From: Torymus aiolomorphi
Taxonomy: Eukaryota > Arthropoda > Insecta > Hymenoptera > Torymidae
Reading direction: 5' to 3'
NCBI GenBank assembly: GCA_036365515.1
Contig: CM070873.1
Span: forward strand, 86,511,948 to 86,575,947
Length of the DNA: 64,000 nt
Shown: positions 47,067 through 57,911 of the stretch, piece by piece
How the letters are laid out: the number at the start of each line of letters is the position of its first letter
Numbering within the stretch: position 1 is the first letter of the stretch
Position numbers and translations under genes: made by a program
The notes under the pieces: model-generated
The model's database searches: none
What the model saw: only the letters and a program-made list of their open reading frames with translations
What the model was told of the DNA's origin: nothing

Positions 47067-47714
47067 ATGCGCGCGCGTGCGTCCGTGCGTGCGTGCGAGT
47101 GTGTGTGTGTATGTGTGTGTGTGTGTGTGTGTGTTAGAAACCGTGTGCGCATGACAACGAAATTGAAAAGTGTTTTATGGTCTCTCTTCATATAGGAGAA
47201 TGATGAATTATGAATGACGAATTATTTTATTAAATAAGTATTTTATTAAATAAAAGTATTGAAAAGTATTATAAAATATAATGACTTATATAATAATTTA
47301 TTTTATTTTTTCCAAAAACGTATTTCTTGATTTTCAAAAGATAACATAAAATAAAATTTTATAATCTAAAAATGAATTGAAATAGTACAATCTCATTTAA
47401 TTCAATCAAATTGATTAGATTATACTAAAATATTTACAACATAATCTTAATTTTTTCTATGTATATTACAGAAATCGTACATGCTGCAGTATAACGTTTT
47501 AAAAAAGGAGATACAGCTTTAAAAAAAAAGGAGAATCTCCTTTTTTTACATTGTATTGCCTTATTTAGAAATACGGTAAAACTACTTTAAAAAAAAGGAG
47601 ATTTTCCTTTTTTTTAAGCCGTATCTCCTTTTTTTTGACAAGTAGAAGCTGCATCTTTTTATGAGAAGAGAGAACTTTTTTAAGCAGTTTTAACTTATCA
47701 TTTTTTTTTCAGAG
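46745..47714. mobile_element. Foldback with AAAAAAGGAGAT subterminal repeats
   Basis: The left end CACTGAAAAAAA is mirrored by TTTTTTTTTCAGAG at the right. AAAAAAGGAGAT-type motifs recur in both orientations (about 46825-46850 and 47500-47640). The interior carries the microsatellite at 47007-47135 and no gene. Confidence 0.6.
47007..47135. repeat. (GT)n microsatellite with GCGT interruptions
   Basis: Long alternating purine-pyrimidine tract, TG repeats with CG steps, able in principle to adopt Z-DNA. The open frames it produces on both strands are artefacts. Confidence 0.95.
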
Positions 47715-48017
47715 TACCCATTCAATTCAGATACATAGAGCCGTTCTCGAGAAATTACGATTTACAAAAATGGTTAACAAAATTTTATCTCAAATATCTC
47801 TGAAATTTATGGACCAATCATTTTGCCCAAAGAACTCGACCGAGAACTATCCAAAATCTACCTATACAAAGAATTTTGAAGCGATTAAGTCAACTTTACT
47901 CTCGTAATTGTAGGACGTACAAAACTCGTTTTTTTTCATTTTTCAACTTTTTTCCTCAAAAACTAATGAATTCAAATTTTTACAGATTATAGGTATTTAT
48001 ATTCTGCATTATTATGA

Positions 48018-48165
48018 TTTTTCTCAAAAAAATTGACCGTTTAGTTTGGGAGCTGTAAGCTTTAAAAAAACACGTTTTTGTTAATAACAAAAGAACCGTG
48101 ATAGCTAGAAAAATTTTTTTTTTGTTTAGAAAATATGGGTATTTTAATTCTCTTTCGAATGCGAC
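48018..48165. repeat. Direct repeat R3, copy 2
   Basis: Second copy of the sequence at 46575-46744, same orientation, with small gaps. Confidence 0.75.
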
Positions 48166-48200
48166 CCGCAATCACACAGAAAAAAAAGAGACTTGTCTGG

Positions 48201-48788
48201 TTAAGGGGGTTAGTGCGATATTGGCTTTTCTTAAGAATTTCTTGAAACTTGCAGGGTAGACTCATATTACTATTATACGCAGTATCTGTAAATTTCAGAA
48301 AGCCTAGCTTCCCCGTTTGTGAGATATAAGCTCCCAAAGTTACGAAATTTAACACGGTGTCTTATGGGACCGTCGTCATGAAATGTAAAAAAATGAACGT
48401 TTTCGTCAATAACTTGGAAAGTTTTCTTAAGACTTGAAAGAAAAAGAGATATGTTACTAAGAACAATACTTTGAATGTCCTCTGCAAATTTCAGGAAGCC
48501 TAGCTTCACCGTTTTCGAGATACAGTTGTTTAAAGTACGTAGCCTCAGGGTAGACGACGCCGCGCGTGTCCTTGTGTGCGTGTAAACAAACGAAGGCTCG
48601 CTGCGTGTGTGTCTACACAGACGTAGCGCTTCTATGTGTATGTATAACACACAGATGAAGCGGCGCTATGTGTGCGTGGACAGTCTCTCGTGAAATTTTG
48701 AGAGTGGGGAGACTCGAGAGAGCGTGAGGCGTACGGCGTTCGACCAGCTGTACTTTTGGCTTGTATGTTACCGCACTAACCCCCTTAA
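48201..48788. mobile_element. 588-bp MITE with TIR TTAAGGGGGTTAGTGCG
   Basis: A 17-bp inverted repeat, TTAAGGGGGTTAGTGCG, stands at both ends including the TTAA. The interior has two related direct segments (AATTTCAGAAAGCCTAGCTTC and AATTTCAGGAAGCCTAGCTTC, 48292 and 48487) and a GC-richer right half. No coding content is recognised. Confidence 0.85.
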
Positions 48789-48814
48789 AATCGACTGAGT
48801 AGAAGCTGAGATCC

Positions 48815-48862
48815 AGGCGTACACACACACACACGCACACACGCACACATACACACACACAC
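48815..48862. repeat. (CA)n microsatellite
   Basis: CACACA tract with GC interruptions. Confidence 0.9.
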
Positions 48863-49319
48863 AGACATTTTTCAAAAACCATGAATTTTGATTCCTATAA
48901 CACCTCGGAAAACAATTATAACATGTTTTTACAACAACTCAAAAAATTACTATCACAAAGCTTCCTCTAGGAGGAAACAATATGACGTAGACAAAAACAA
49001 TTAACTAACAACGATCGTCTGGTTACGCATTTGGCTAAAACTCTCGTACATGTTTTTAGATGCAAAAATAGGAAGAAAGCTGCAGTGGCAACGCAACTAT
49101 ATCTAAAAACATACTTCCAAGATTAATCTTAATCAAAGACCGCGCGTAAATAACATTTTTTCAACAGATTATAGGTATAACATTTCTTGAGAGTAAACTG
49201 GATGTCTTTTACCGTCATTATTTATTTTTCTGTAAAAATATCACTCTCAAAACTTGCCGCCCATTACTAAATATCTTCCTAACGGTTCTAAGCGGGAATA
49301 AATATGAAGAACGAAAAGT

Positions 49320-49680
49320 TTAAGGTAGCTTATGACTAGTAGACCTAAAGCTATGAAATTTTTTTACAAAGATTTATTTACACATTCCTATTTTAAAACT
49401 GATATGACAAGAAAAAGGGTTCTTAACATAACGGAAAAAATTTTTATTACCAAATTTTCAATGTTGCAAAAGTAGATTTTGTCCACTAAAAAAAATTCAA
49501 AAAGTATTTATAATATTTTTTGTTTTTCATTCAATTCTAATTTGCAAGGTCTCATTTTCTTCCTTGTTCAATTTCAGGGGGAGGTACCCGTATCAAAATT
49601 GGAAAATTTTCAAAACCTGCAAAGTTATATGCAATTGTTTATAAAATTCAATGACAACTCTACAAACAATTGGAATAGTA
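49320..49680. mobile_element. Half copy of the TTAAGG foldback at 37585
   Basis: It begins TTAAGGTAGCTTATGAC and follows the right half of 37585-38120 in inverse: CTAGTAGACCTAAAGC, AAGGGTTCTTAACATAACGG and TTTGCAAGGTCTCATTTTCT. It then runs into the GCAAAGTTATATGCAATTGT segment also found at 37430. Confidence 0.65.
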
Positions 49681-49689
49681 TATTGTGCA

Positions 49690-50470
49690 ACTAGGGGAGA
49701 AAATGAGCTATTTTAAGAGAGGGTGAGGTGTTCTCAGCACGAGTTGTAGTCGAGGGCGCCGAAAGCGAGTCTGAAATAGCTCTTCTTCCCGTGCTACACA
49801 TCGTATTTTTTACAACGAGTGCATGAGAGGGTCTTTTTATATGCATGAAAGTTATATAGGGGATCGTGCATTTCGAGTCGTGCACAACCCAGTTTAAAAA
49901 TTATTTTATATTATTCTAAACAGGTCAAAAAGCCATAAAATATATAAATTTGACAATAAGAGAACAATTTCACAAAAATTCGTTGCAGCGGGGAAAATAG
50001 TACATTACGTAACGAGTGCGGAAAGTAGGCGTTCCCGCCACGAGTGCTGTTTGTCGCGCGAGCCGAAGGCGAGCTCTTTCCGCACGGAGCTAAGCCTCCG
50101 AAAGTCGAACTTTCCGCACGGAGTGATGAAATAGTATATTACGCACCTAGGAAGGAAAAAAATTGGACAGTCCATAGCTCGTGTAAATTGCGAGGGTGGC
50201 AAACACGAGCTATGGGCTGGCTATTTTTCTCCCGTGGTGCGTATACTATTTTTCGTCATACCCGGACCGAAAATACCGCATTCCCGTTTTTGCGCCGGGA
50301 GGGAATGTGGTACTTTCGGCCAGGGTATGGCGAAAAATTTTTTTTTCCCCGCTAAAGTGTGAAAATAGTACATTACGATACGGGTGTGGAAAGTGATTAT
50401 TTACCGCAGGAGACATTTTTCGCACGAGCGAAGCGAGTGCGAAAAGTCGAATGCGGTAAAAATCACCTTA
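49690..50470. repeat. Cluster of short hairpins, with double-hairpin copy at 50130-50340
   Basis: Several hairpins flanked by AATAGTACATTACG-type ends follow each other. At 50130-50250 hairpin B and at 50253-50338 hairpin A recur in reverse order to 6455-6660. At 50408-50440 TTTTTCGCACGAGCGAAGCG and AGTGCGAAAA form a tight stem-loop. Open frames here come from the repeats. Confidence 0.6.
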
Positions 50471-52925
50471 CGCACCAGTGTCGTACCGTATTTTAGACCA
50501 CGAGAGCCGAATAATCATATTAAAGTTATGATTTTGAGGTTAGAGTGGTGTAAAATGTATTTTTTTCATTCTTTCCTAAATCATATTTCTGCAGCGAGGA
50601 GAAATCTACTATTTACAAGTAAATTTCATTTTGTCATTCGTTCAAAATTTTCTTTGCTATCAGATGATTTTTTTTGTTTTAAGCTTAAATTTATTAGTTG
50701 TTAACAGCAATCTACTCAGTGCAAGTATACAAAATCCATTTGTATATATTACGATTTTTCTTGTTTGTTTACATTGCATGACATTTCCAATTCGTGTACT
50801 AGTTTGAATTCTTCGAATTTTGAACGGTATGCGCGGTAGCTCATGTAAAATTACTCGTAATATTCATCAGTATGTGCCAGGGGAGGGGGGGGGGGGGGGG
50901 TGCTCCAGAGTGATATAGTTAGATCTTGTGGTACACAGTGGATATATCGCAGTTTTATCGTTGTAGAGCATCCCCGCAGTTCATTCAACTGTGAAGATTT
51001 ATGATAGAAAAAATGAGGCCCCGAAGCATCGAAGAATTTGTGGAGTAATCGAGATTGAGCAATCGTGTTACGACGGCTTTTTATAAAAAGTAAGTTTTAT
51101 TTTTTATACTTGTACTTTCTAAACTGAATGTGTGAAAAGTCGTTTGTAGGATGCGATAAAATTGACTAATTCTTTAGTGAATATTCACTTATTACGCAAT
51201 AAAAATTGAAGTAGTTAACTTATTCACTTACTTGTACCAGTGAATTTTTATGGTACTTTGGGGAAAAAAGTTATTTTATAACGCGATTTATTTATTCAAA
51301 ATTAAAATTAATTTTAAACGATTGTATCTATACTTTTAGATGCAGATATTGGCATTAATATGATATCTTGTATGACTTGTATGATGCTTGACGATTTTCA
51401 AATAATGATAATTAATTTAAATTCACCGGTAATTCAACGAATTGTCAAATCAGAAATTACTTCAAAAATCAAGATAAAATAGAGGTTAAGTAAAATATAC
51501 ATATTTTTAAATTTTGAATTTGTTTTTTTAAATTAATCTATTGTTTTTCAGAATGATGAATTTTCTGACACCAAACTAGCTCAAAATAGTTCCGATAGTA
51601 GTAGAGTTCAAGCGCATGCAGCGTATTACGCGACGTATTTTCAATTGTATTTTAACTGACGTATTTTTTTTATTGTATCAAAACTTCGATATTTTACCTG
51701 AATTCGCTGAAATTAAACGTGTATGTATAAATAAAGTAGGTCCACCGACGATATATTTTTTATTTGTAGAATTTGGCGTTCGGTGGGTTGCAATAAACAT
51801 TTTCATGAGCACTGGATAGAACCTATAAATAATTATTGGTATTTGTACCCCAAATATAATTTATTGAATTGTACTCTATTGCACAAAATTATAAGTCCGT
51901 CCGATGGAGAAGATTATATAATGTGCTACACGTAATGCAAACTAAAATCTGTAATGATATTATTTTTAATAAATATATTATTTTTGCCTAAAATAACGTT
52001 ATGTATGTATTTACTCATTTCCTATCCTATCAAGAAATATAATTATAATCTAAAATGTATGTATTCTCGTATTAAGAATAATTAAACAAAATCATTATTA
52101 AATATAATAGATAATAGATTCCTTTTTATATTGAAAATATTAATTTTTATACCGAGTAATATTATTACTAAATGAAATGTATCTATTCTTTTATTAAAAA
52201 TATAAATATTTCAATAAAAAAAATGATTATTGAATTGTATGGATTTCATCGTTTGAGTATATAAGTATTTTTATCAAGTAAAATGACTATTAAATATAAT
52301 GGATTTCCTCTTGTATTAAGAATATTCATTTTTTAACAATTCCAAATAACCTTACGTTTTTTAATATACTGATACTTAAATTAAGTAGCAATCTACTTGC
52401 GACAAGTAGACGGATCCGAAGGAGATTTTATACTTGATTTAAGTAAATCGCTACTAGTATCATAAAACAAAATTATTTTCCTCTTAAATCAAGTGGATTT
52501 TACTCGCTGCTAAGATCATTTTTTCAGTGTAATCTCTTAAAATTATAACCAAATATAGTCTTCAATGAGTGTAATAAGTAGTTAAAATTTCAAGTCGATA
52601 AATAAAATATTTTTTGAGAAATTAATTTATGAAATATAAAAATGTTTTCCTTAATAACAAATTACAGAGTGAAGATAATTAAATATTAAAAAAATAAGAT
52701 ATAGGAAAGTTTAAATATCTTTCAAGAAAAGTTCATTATATTATGTAATAATGGCTGTAAGATATAAAAAAATCAAAAAAACTAAAAATTCGAAATCGTT
52801 TTTTGGTTATAAAAAAAAAGAAAATCAATAAAAACTCAAATCCATCAGGGTACCGAGTTTTTTTCGCGAGACGAAGAAAATAATATTTGTCCGACAAAAA
52901 TCGGTCGGTTTGTTTCCGAGATATA
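50471..52925. other. AT-rich stretch without recognisable gene
   Basis: A G-run of about 20 bases lies at 50880-50900. The open frame at 51616-51819 resembles no family I know. Much of 51850-52400 is AT-rich with weak TTTATTAAAAATAT-like repeats. Confidence 0.5.
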
Positions 52926-52983
52926 TAGTTTACACACACACCACACGCACACACACGCACGCACGCACGCACGCACGCACACA
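52926..52983. repeat. (CA)n/(CGCA)n microsatellite
   Basis: CACACA followed by CGCACGCA repeats. A foldback element starts directly at its right end, and CATACATACA resumes after the element at 53581. Confidence 0.9.
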
Positions 52984-53580
52984 TACACGGAGAGAAAAAT
53001 TTCAGTAAAAATTACAAAAAGTTCGGCAATTTTTACTGAACTTTTCGGTACTGTGGTAACAGACTACCAAAATGAGCGGATTTACTTGACTTTCTATACA
53101 TTTTATAGAATTTTCAGTAAAAATTACCGAACTGTTCAGTAACTTTTAAGAGAAGGTTTGGAAGTTTTCGTATAAAAGTAACGGTACTGAATATACAAGT
53201 TCCAGAATTTGATGATGCATATGTCTCTGTAGGTAAATGGTTAGCGTGCCCGACTGCTGTGCTGAGGACCCAGGTTCAAATCTCGATGCCACCGAAAATT
53301 TTTTAATTTCTTTATTTCATTTATTCTTGTCTTAAATTATTATTTCCTTAATAAAATTCAACTTTAAATAATTAATAAATGTTTAAAATATAAATAAATG
53401 TTGTTATTCGGATCTCCCGAAAGGGGGAGTCCGAGTCCATTTTTTTCAGTGCATATTAGAAAATTACCGAACTGTTCTGTAAAATTTACAAAAATGTCAG
53501 TCTGTTACCGTAGTACGGTGAAGTTCGGTAAAAATTATGGAACTTTTTGTAATTTTTACTGAAAATTTTCTCTCCGTGTA
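52984..53580. mobile_element. 597-bp foldback with a tRNA-like sequence, inside a microsatellite
   Basis: The ends are TACACGGAGAGAAAAATTTC and GAAAATTTTCTCTCCGTGTA. Both arms repeat TTCGGTAA and AATTTTTACTGAA motifs. The middle holds a tRNA-like segment. It interrupts the CA/TACA tract, so the microsatellite flanks it on both sides. Confidence 0.75.
53225..53297 (+). other. tRNA-like sequence in a foldback
   Basis: An A-box-like TAGGTAAATGG (53230-53240), then GTTAGCGTGCCCGACTGC and a B-box-like GGTTCAAATCT (53273-53283) show tRNA spacing, with a T-rich tract following. The anticodon region does not give a clean stem to my eye. It is not the same sequence as the copies at 34160 and 35127. 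Confidence 0.55.
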
Positions 53581-53635
53581 CATACATACATCCACGAAAA
53601 AAAATTTTCTCAAAATCAACAAATATAGACATATG

Positions 53636-53745
53636 GTATATCACCTTAAAACATCTTTTTGAACATTTTTTGTCTCGAAAATTTTTTTCGCCGTTTTTTA
53701 CATTCTATTGCCTTATTACAAAACTTTCTCTATGAGGAAACAAAA
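53636..53745. repeat. Dispersed repeat R1, copy 2
   Basis: TTTTTGAACATTTTTTGTCT and TTTCTCTATGAGGAAACAAA match 2335-2440. Confidence 0.7.
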
Positions 53746-53999
53746 TTTTATTGCGAATATTGTTAAGTTAATAACAAATAATGCATTTTATTAGAATAGT
53801 ATTTCTTATACACGATGTTTTTAAAATTTCTTTGAAAGGTTTATTTTCGAGAATTATATTACATTCATGTCAAATAATCAAGTCATATTTTATTTATGGT
53901 TATTAGAAACGTTCATTTTTGTTAACATTTTGTTGTAGTCGAGAAGCTCGAAGGGCTAGAACTACAAAATTTTAAGAAGAAAAACATACCGATACATAG

Positions 54000-54120
54000 G
54001 ACATTTTTCGAACACGCGCCGAGTTAAGACCTTGTTCGAGCGTGTGTCGAGTTAGGACTTTCTTTAAGAGTCCACCGATCAATATACTATGATTCTTCGA
54101 ACGCTCACCGAGTTAAGACA
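54000..54120. repeat. Repeat with CGAACACGCGCCGAGTTAAGAC units
   Basis: Three diverged units of CGAGTTAAGAC/CGAGTTAGGAC lie here, related to the array at 45005-45135. Confidence 0.55.
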
Positions 54121-55100
54121 ATAATTATAATTAATAATTATATCATCATGCTATAATGCTACAATGCTTCAATATTGCATGTGAAAAATATACTATATAG
54201 CTACAAATTTTAAATCTAAATCATTCATCTAAAAGTTCCGAAATTTGAACCGAATCCATTTTATTTTAATTAGTAATGAGTATTATTTCAAATAAAACAA
54301 ATATTTTCTTAAAATTCTAAGATATAACTGTGTAAAATTTTTTACATAACAATACTCTTAATTTTTAAAACATATAACGCAAGTTTTGCAAAGTAATTAT
54401 CAAATAAATAAATCAACGTATGACGTGGAAACAAAGATGTAATCTTATACATAGTGCCTCTAATTGAAGTATCACACCCCATAACTTTTTTAAAAAAATT
54501 ATTTACATAGCAATTCGAAATTCACTAATAAAAATCATGTTATGCAGAAAGCATGTCTTATATAAAATGTCTTATATAATTTGGTTGTTGATTTATTATT
54601 TATAGCATATTAGAATTTCATACATATAACAACACTTTTACCATGTTCCACAATAAATTTTCGTACAGTTTGCATGCGTAAGAAAAGATAATCAGTTTTT
54701 AGGAATGTACTTTATTTTTATTACTTCATTTATGTATTATAAAAGGTATATTATTAATACTTATAATGTAATAGTCTGTTATCGATAGTTATTTTGCATA
54801 ACTCATGATGGTAAGAACATATACACATCGGGAAATTCTGGTTTAATGTTTATTTGTGAAGTTTGAATATACTGTTTATTTAGTAAGATTAAAAATGATT
54901 GGATCTCCTGTGTTTACCTTGAACAGATATCACCTGGAGGTGTCGAGTGTTTCAGTCTTAAAGTATGCATACTTTGAATTTCCGCATTTTCACTGCTAAC
55001 TGTTTTTAAACAAGCAAAGACTTTTCTGCTTTGTTTCAAAACATTGTTATTATGCTGCGTAATGGATAAATTAATCTCCGGCTGTTCATATATTATCCGG
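54121..55100. other. AT-rich stretch without recognisable gene
   Basis: No coding or RNA feature is visible. Confidence 0.5.
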
Positions 55101-56600
55101 TTACAAATAACGCATGCGACGGTGAGGCTGATCGACCTTGTATAATACGCGCCGCATACGAGTTATACTAACGAGAGTAAGGAAGGTGAGAACGGGGTAA
55201 TCAAGTAATAATTCTCGGCACTTAGGGGAATATAACACTATGTTTATTGAATGAATAAGGTAAAAAGGGGGGACACTGCGATCCGCGGTCAGCAGGCGCG
55301 CAAGGTGGCCCGAGTCGCCATGGGTTAGAGAGAGAGAGATGAATCGAGCCGGCACTCACACCTTTGGCGGGGTCGCTGTCGCCGCCCTCGGATTCGCACC
55401 AGCTCCTGGTGCGTCGCTCGCAGCTAGCCGCTCGCCTCGGTGAAGGCCACGTACCGTGGCTGCATGCGCACCAACTCACTCTCACACACTGGCTTGCACA
55501 CTCTCACTCTCACGGGAAACGCGTCGCCAAGTCATAATATTATCTCCTTTCAAAACCGGCAAGAAGCGTGGGCGCTATCCCTAACGAGATTAATTGATTC
55601 TTTCTAGAGTCTACGCGGGTCGCGCGCGCTCCTCTCTCTCTCTCTCTCTCTCCCCCCCTCTTGGCTAGGCGTCCTTCCGCGTCGTCTGCATTTGTAACAT
55701 AATCTCAATAGGTTAATACAGAGGTAATGCGGAGAGAGAGAGGGGAAAATGACGGAGAATTATTTTCCGTCATACGCCCCTCCCCCAGGCGCTGGTTACG
55801 GGCGACGTACCAGCTCGAGATAACCCGTCTCTCCGTCATACAACATACAGTAAGGGCTAGAGCTTCGACGAGCCATGCAATAGGCTTGAGGGGTGCAAAA
55901 AAACTAAGCAACTCGGGTTCACTTTTACAATTTTTATTCGGTCCTAATAAGCTACCTTCCAGCCCTACGAGGTCCAATTTGGCGGCTCGTAGGCGCGCGG
56001 CTTTGGCGGAGTCGCTGTCCTTCGCGCATTACGCGGGCGCTTATCAGCTCATCCCTGAATGATTCGCCCTATTGGGGAAAATAGTTGGTCACTATTATCA
56101 TAATCTGCTTTCTAGCCGATTACTTTTCGGGTCACTAGCCGAATTAAGGCTCGCGCGTACATGAGCTTGTTCAGATAGGCGAATTAAGTACAAATGAAAC
56201 AAGACCGTTAAATTAAGTAGGTTTAATTTATTAAGCAAGTAAAAAACTGATTAATATTACAGAAGACAAACTCTGAGTTCGTAGAACTCGCTACACGGCC
56301 GAATTGCCACTCTGTTTTACAGTCTCGATGACCTTCGGTACTTCTGCCCTCACACGCACAGCTTTTCAGCTTCGCCTCTTGGCTACAACGCGACGACCCA
56401 ACGGCCTTACTCTGGACGCTCTCCTACGACGCGACGTCACCCGGGAAATTAGGAGGTCCAGAACAGCGATGATTCGCTATACGCGCCCTACGCGCCCGCT
56501 CTACCCTGCGGTCTGAGACGTTCTGCCCGTTCGCGCTGTCGCAACGCTCCATCTCGCGACGACGGCACTGCCGTCAATCTAACTAACAAAAATACACTAA
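55100..56600. other. GC-rich island, unassigned
   Basis: Much richer in G+C than its surroundings, with a (CT)n tract at about 55630-55660 and local hairpins such as AATGACGGAGAATTATTTTC with its partner near 55765. Open frames occur on both strands but none resembles a known family. It could be a leader of a retroelement, a promoter, or a TE remnant. Confidence 0.4.
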
Positions 56601-56717
56601 CTGAAATATACTGCTAGGTATAGACTCTTAAATGCCTTACAAACTAAAGGATATATAATATAGTAAAATAACATTCTTACACTATGTTCAATGATGAGGC
56701 GTGAGGTTAAGGGGTTA

Positions 56718-57717
56718 TGCTGTTTATACAATATACCGAATTTTTTTGGCGTATCCACCAAAATTACTAGAGCGTATTGGTGACATTCACGGAGACAACC
56801 TTCCAAAAAGGTAACCGCAAAGTATCTAGCATACGAGAACACACCTATACCTCTTACTATCTACCAACACCTATATACCCTCCTAACCTTTATATACTAA
56901 AGATCAAAACAAACTACTTATCTAGATTTTCTGTATAGCTGAATTAATTTTTTTACAATGACTCCGTCAGAAGAAATCATAGTCAGATTTTACTCAGCGA
57001 ATACTTTTATGTATAATAATCAAGAATGTATAGTGAAATTGAAAAAAACAAAGCATATAATGACATCCAGAGAGCTTTGGAATATGAAGGAAATGTGAAT
57101 TATTCAGGTATTTATAATAAAAATATATATTTACTTCTATTTTTTTTATTAAATGGATATTATATATTTTTTATTGTGATAGTTCAACAAATCCGTGACA
57201 AATGGCAATACCTTTGTGATAGTTTTATTACAGCGACTAAGAAAGTAGAAAAGAAAGAAACTTTGACATATTTAGAAAACAGCTTATATCAAAGATTGTT
57301 CTTTTTAAAATCATTTATTATTTCAAAGAAGGCTCAAGAAGATAGCATGTTATTGCAAAACTATGACTACAAAAACAATGTCAAAGTGAATGGAACTGCT
57401 GCAACCTTCTAAATTTCTTTCTTCGATTTTTTAATTGTTGTCGTAATCGAATATAATTAATGTTTAACTCCAATAGTTCAATAATTACATTATAATGCTC
57501 CATTTTGCAGTCACTTTTTTAGAGAAAATTTAAGTTTAAGTACTTTGCTTGCAGAAAGCAGAAACTCGTTTGTTTTGATCATCAGTATAGGTGTGTTCTG
57601 GTATGCTAGATACTTTGCGGTTACTTTTTAGGAAGGGTGTCACCGTGAATGTTACCAACATGCTCTAGTGATTTTGGCGGATACGCCAAAAAAATTCGGT
57701 ACATTGTATAAACAGCA
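56718..57717 (+). mobile_element. 1.0-kb inverted-repeat element with TTA target duplication
   Basis: The ends read TGCTGTTTATACAAT inward on both strands, flanked by TTA at 56715-56717 and 57718-57720. The arms of about 150-200 bp (to about 56915 and from about 57560) match with some changes, for example TTTTTTTGGCGTATCC and AAAGTATCTAGCATAC. Inside is a MADF gene remnant. A 3-bp TTA duplication and a MADF-type accessory protein both fit the PIF/Harbinger superfamily. No DDE transposase is present, so it would be a deletion derivative. Confidence 0.65.
56958..57412 (+). pseudogene. MADF (Myb-like) DNA-binding protein remnant
   Basis: The first part reads SEEIIVRFYSANTFMYNN. The frame then shifts at about 57024-57030, and the next frame reads EIEKNKAYNDIQRALEYEGN. 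A 75-bp intron (57108-57182, GT-AG) joins it to VQQIRDKWQYLCDSFITATK. Together these follow the order of a MADF domain: an initial helix, the charged turn, and RDKWxxLxDSF. The C-terminal part after that is not recognised, and the frame ends in TAA at 57412. The frameshift argues for a pseudogene. The setting in an inverted-repeat element suggests the accessory DNA-binding protein of a PIF/Harbinger transposon. Confidence 0.65.
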
Positions 57718-57911
57718 TTAGTGACATGCTCGGCGCGTTGCGGCGTGCGAACGTCGGGGGGAAGGTATCGCGACGCGGTTCGTTGTGGCTGCGTTCCGAG
57801 AGCCTTTAGGCCGTCCGCACTTGCATTTGTCGCGCGTGGTAGCGGCTTTCACTTGTCAGCGTCTGCCGTTACTCGCGAGCGCTTGCTCGCCGGGGGCCTG
57901 ATTCTAAATTT

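Noticed and set aside
46970..47195. Histidine/threonine- or valine/cysteine-rich peptides
   Set aside because: They are direct readings of a GT/CA microsatellite.
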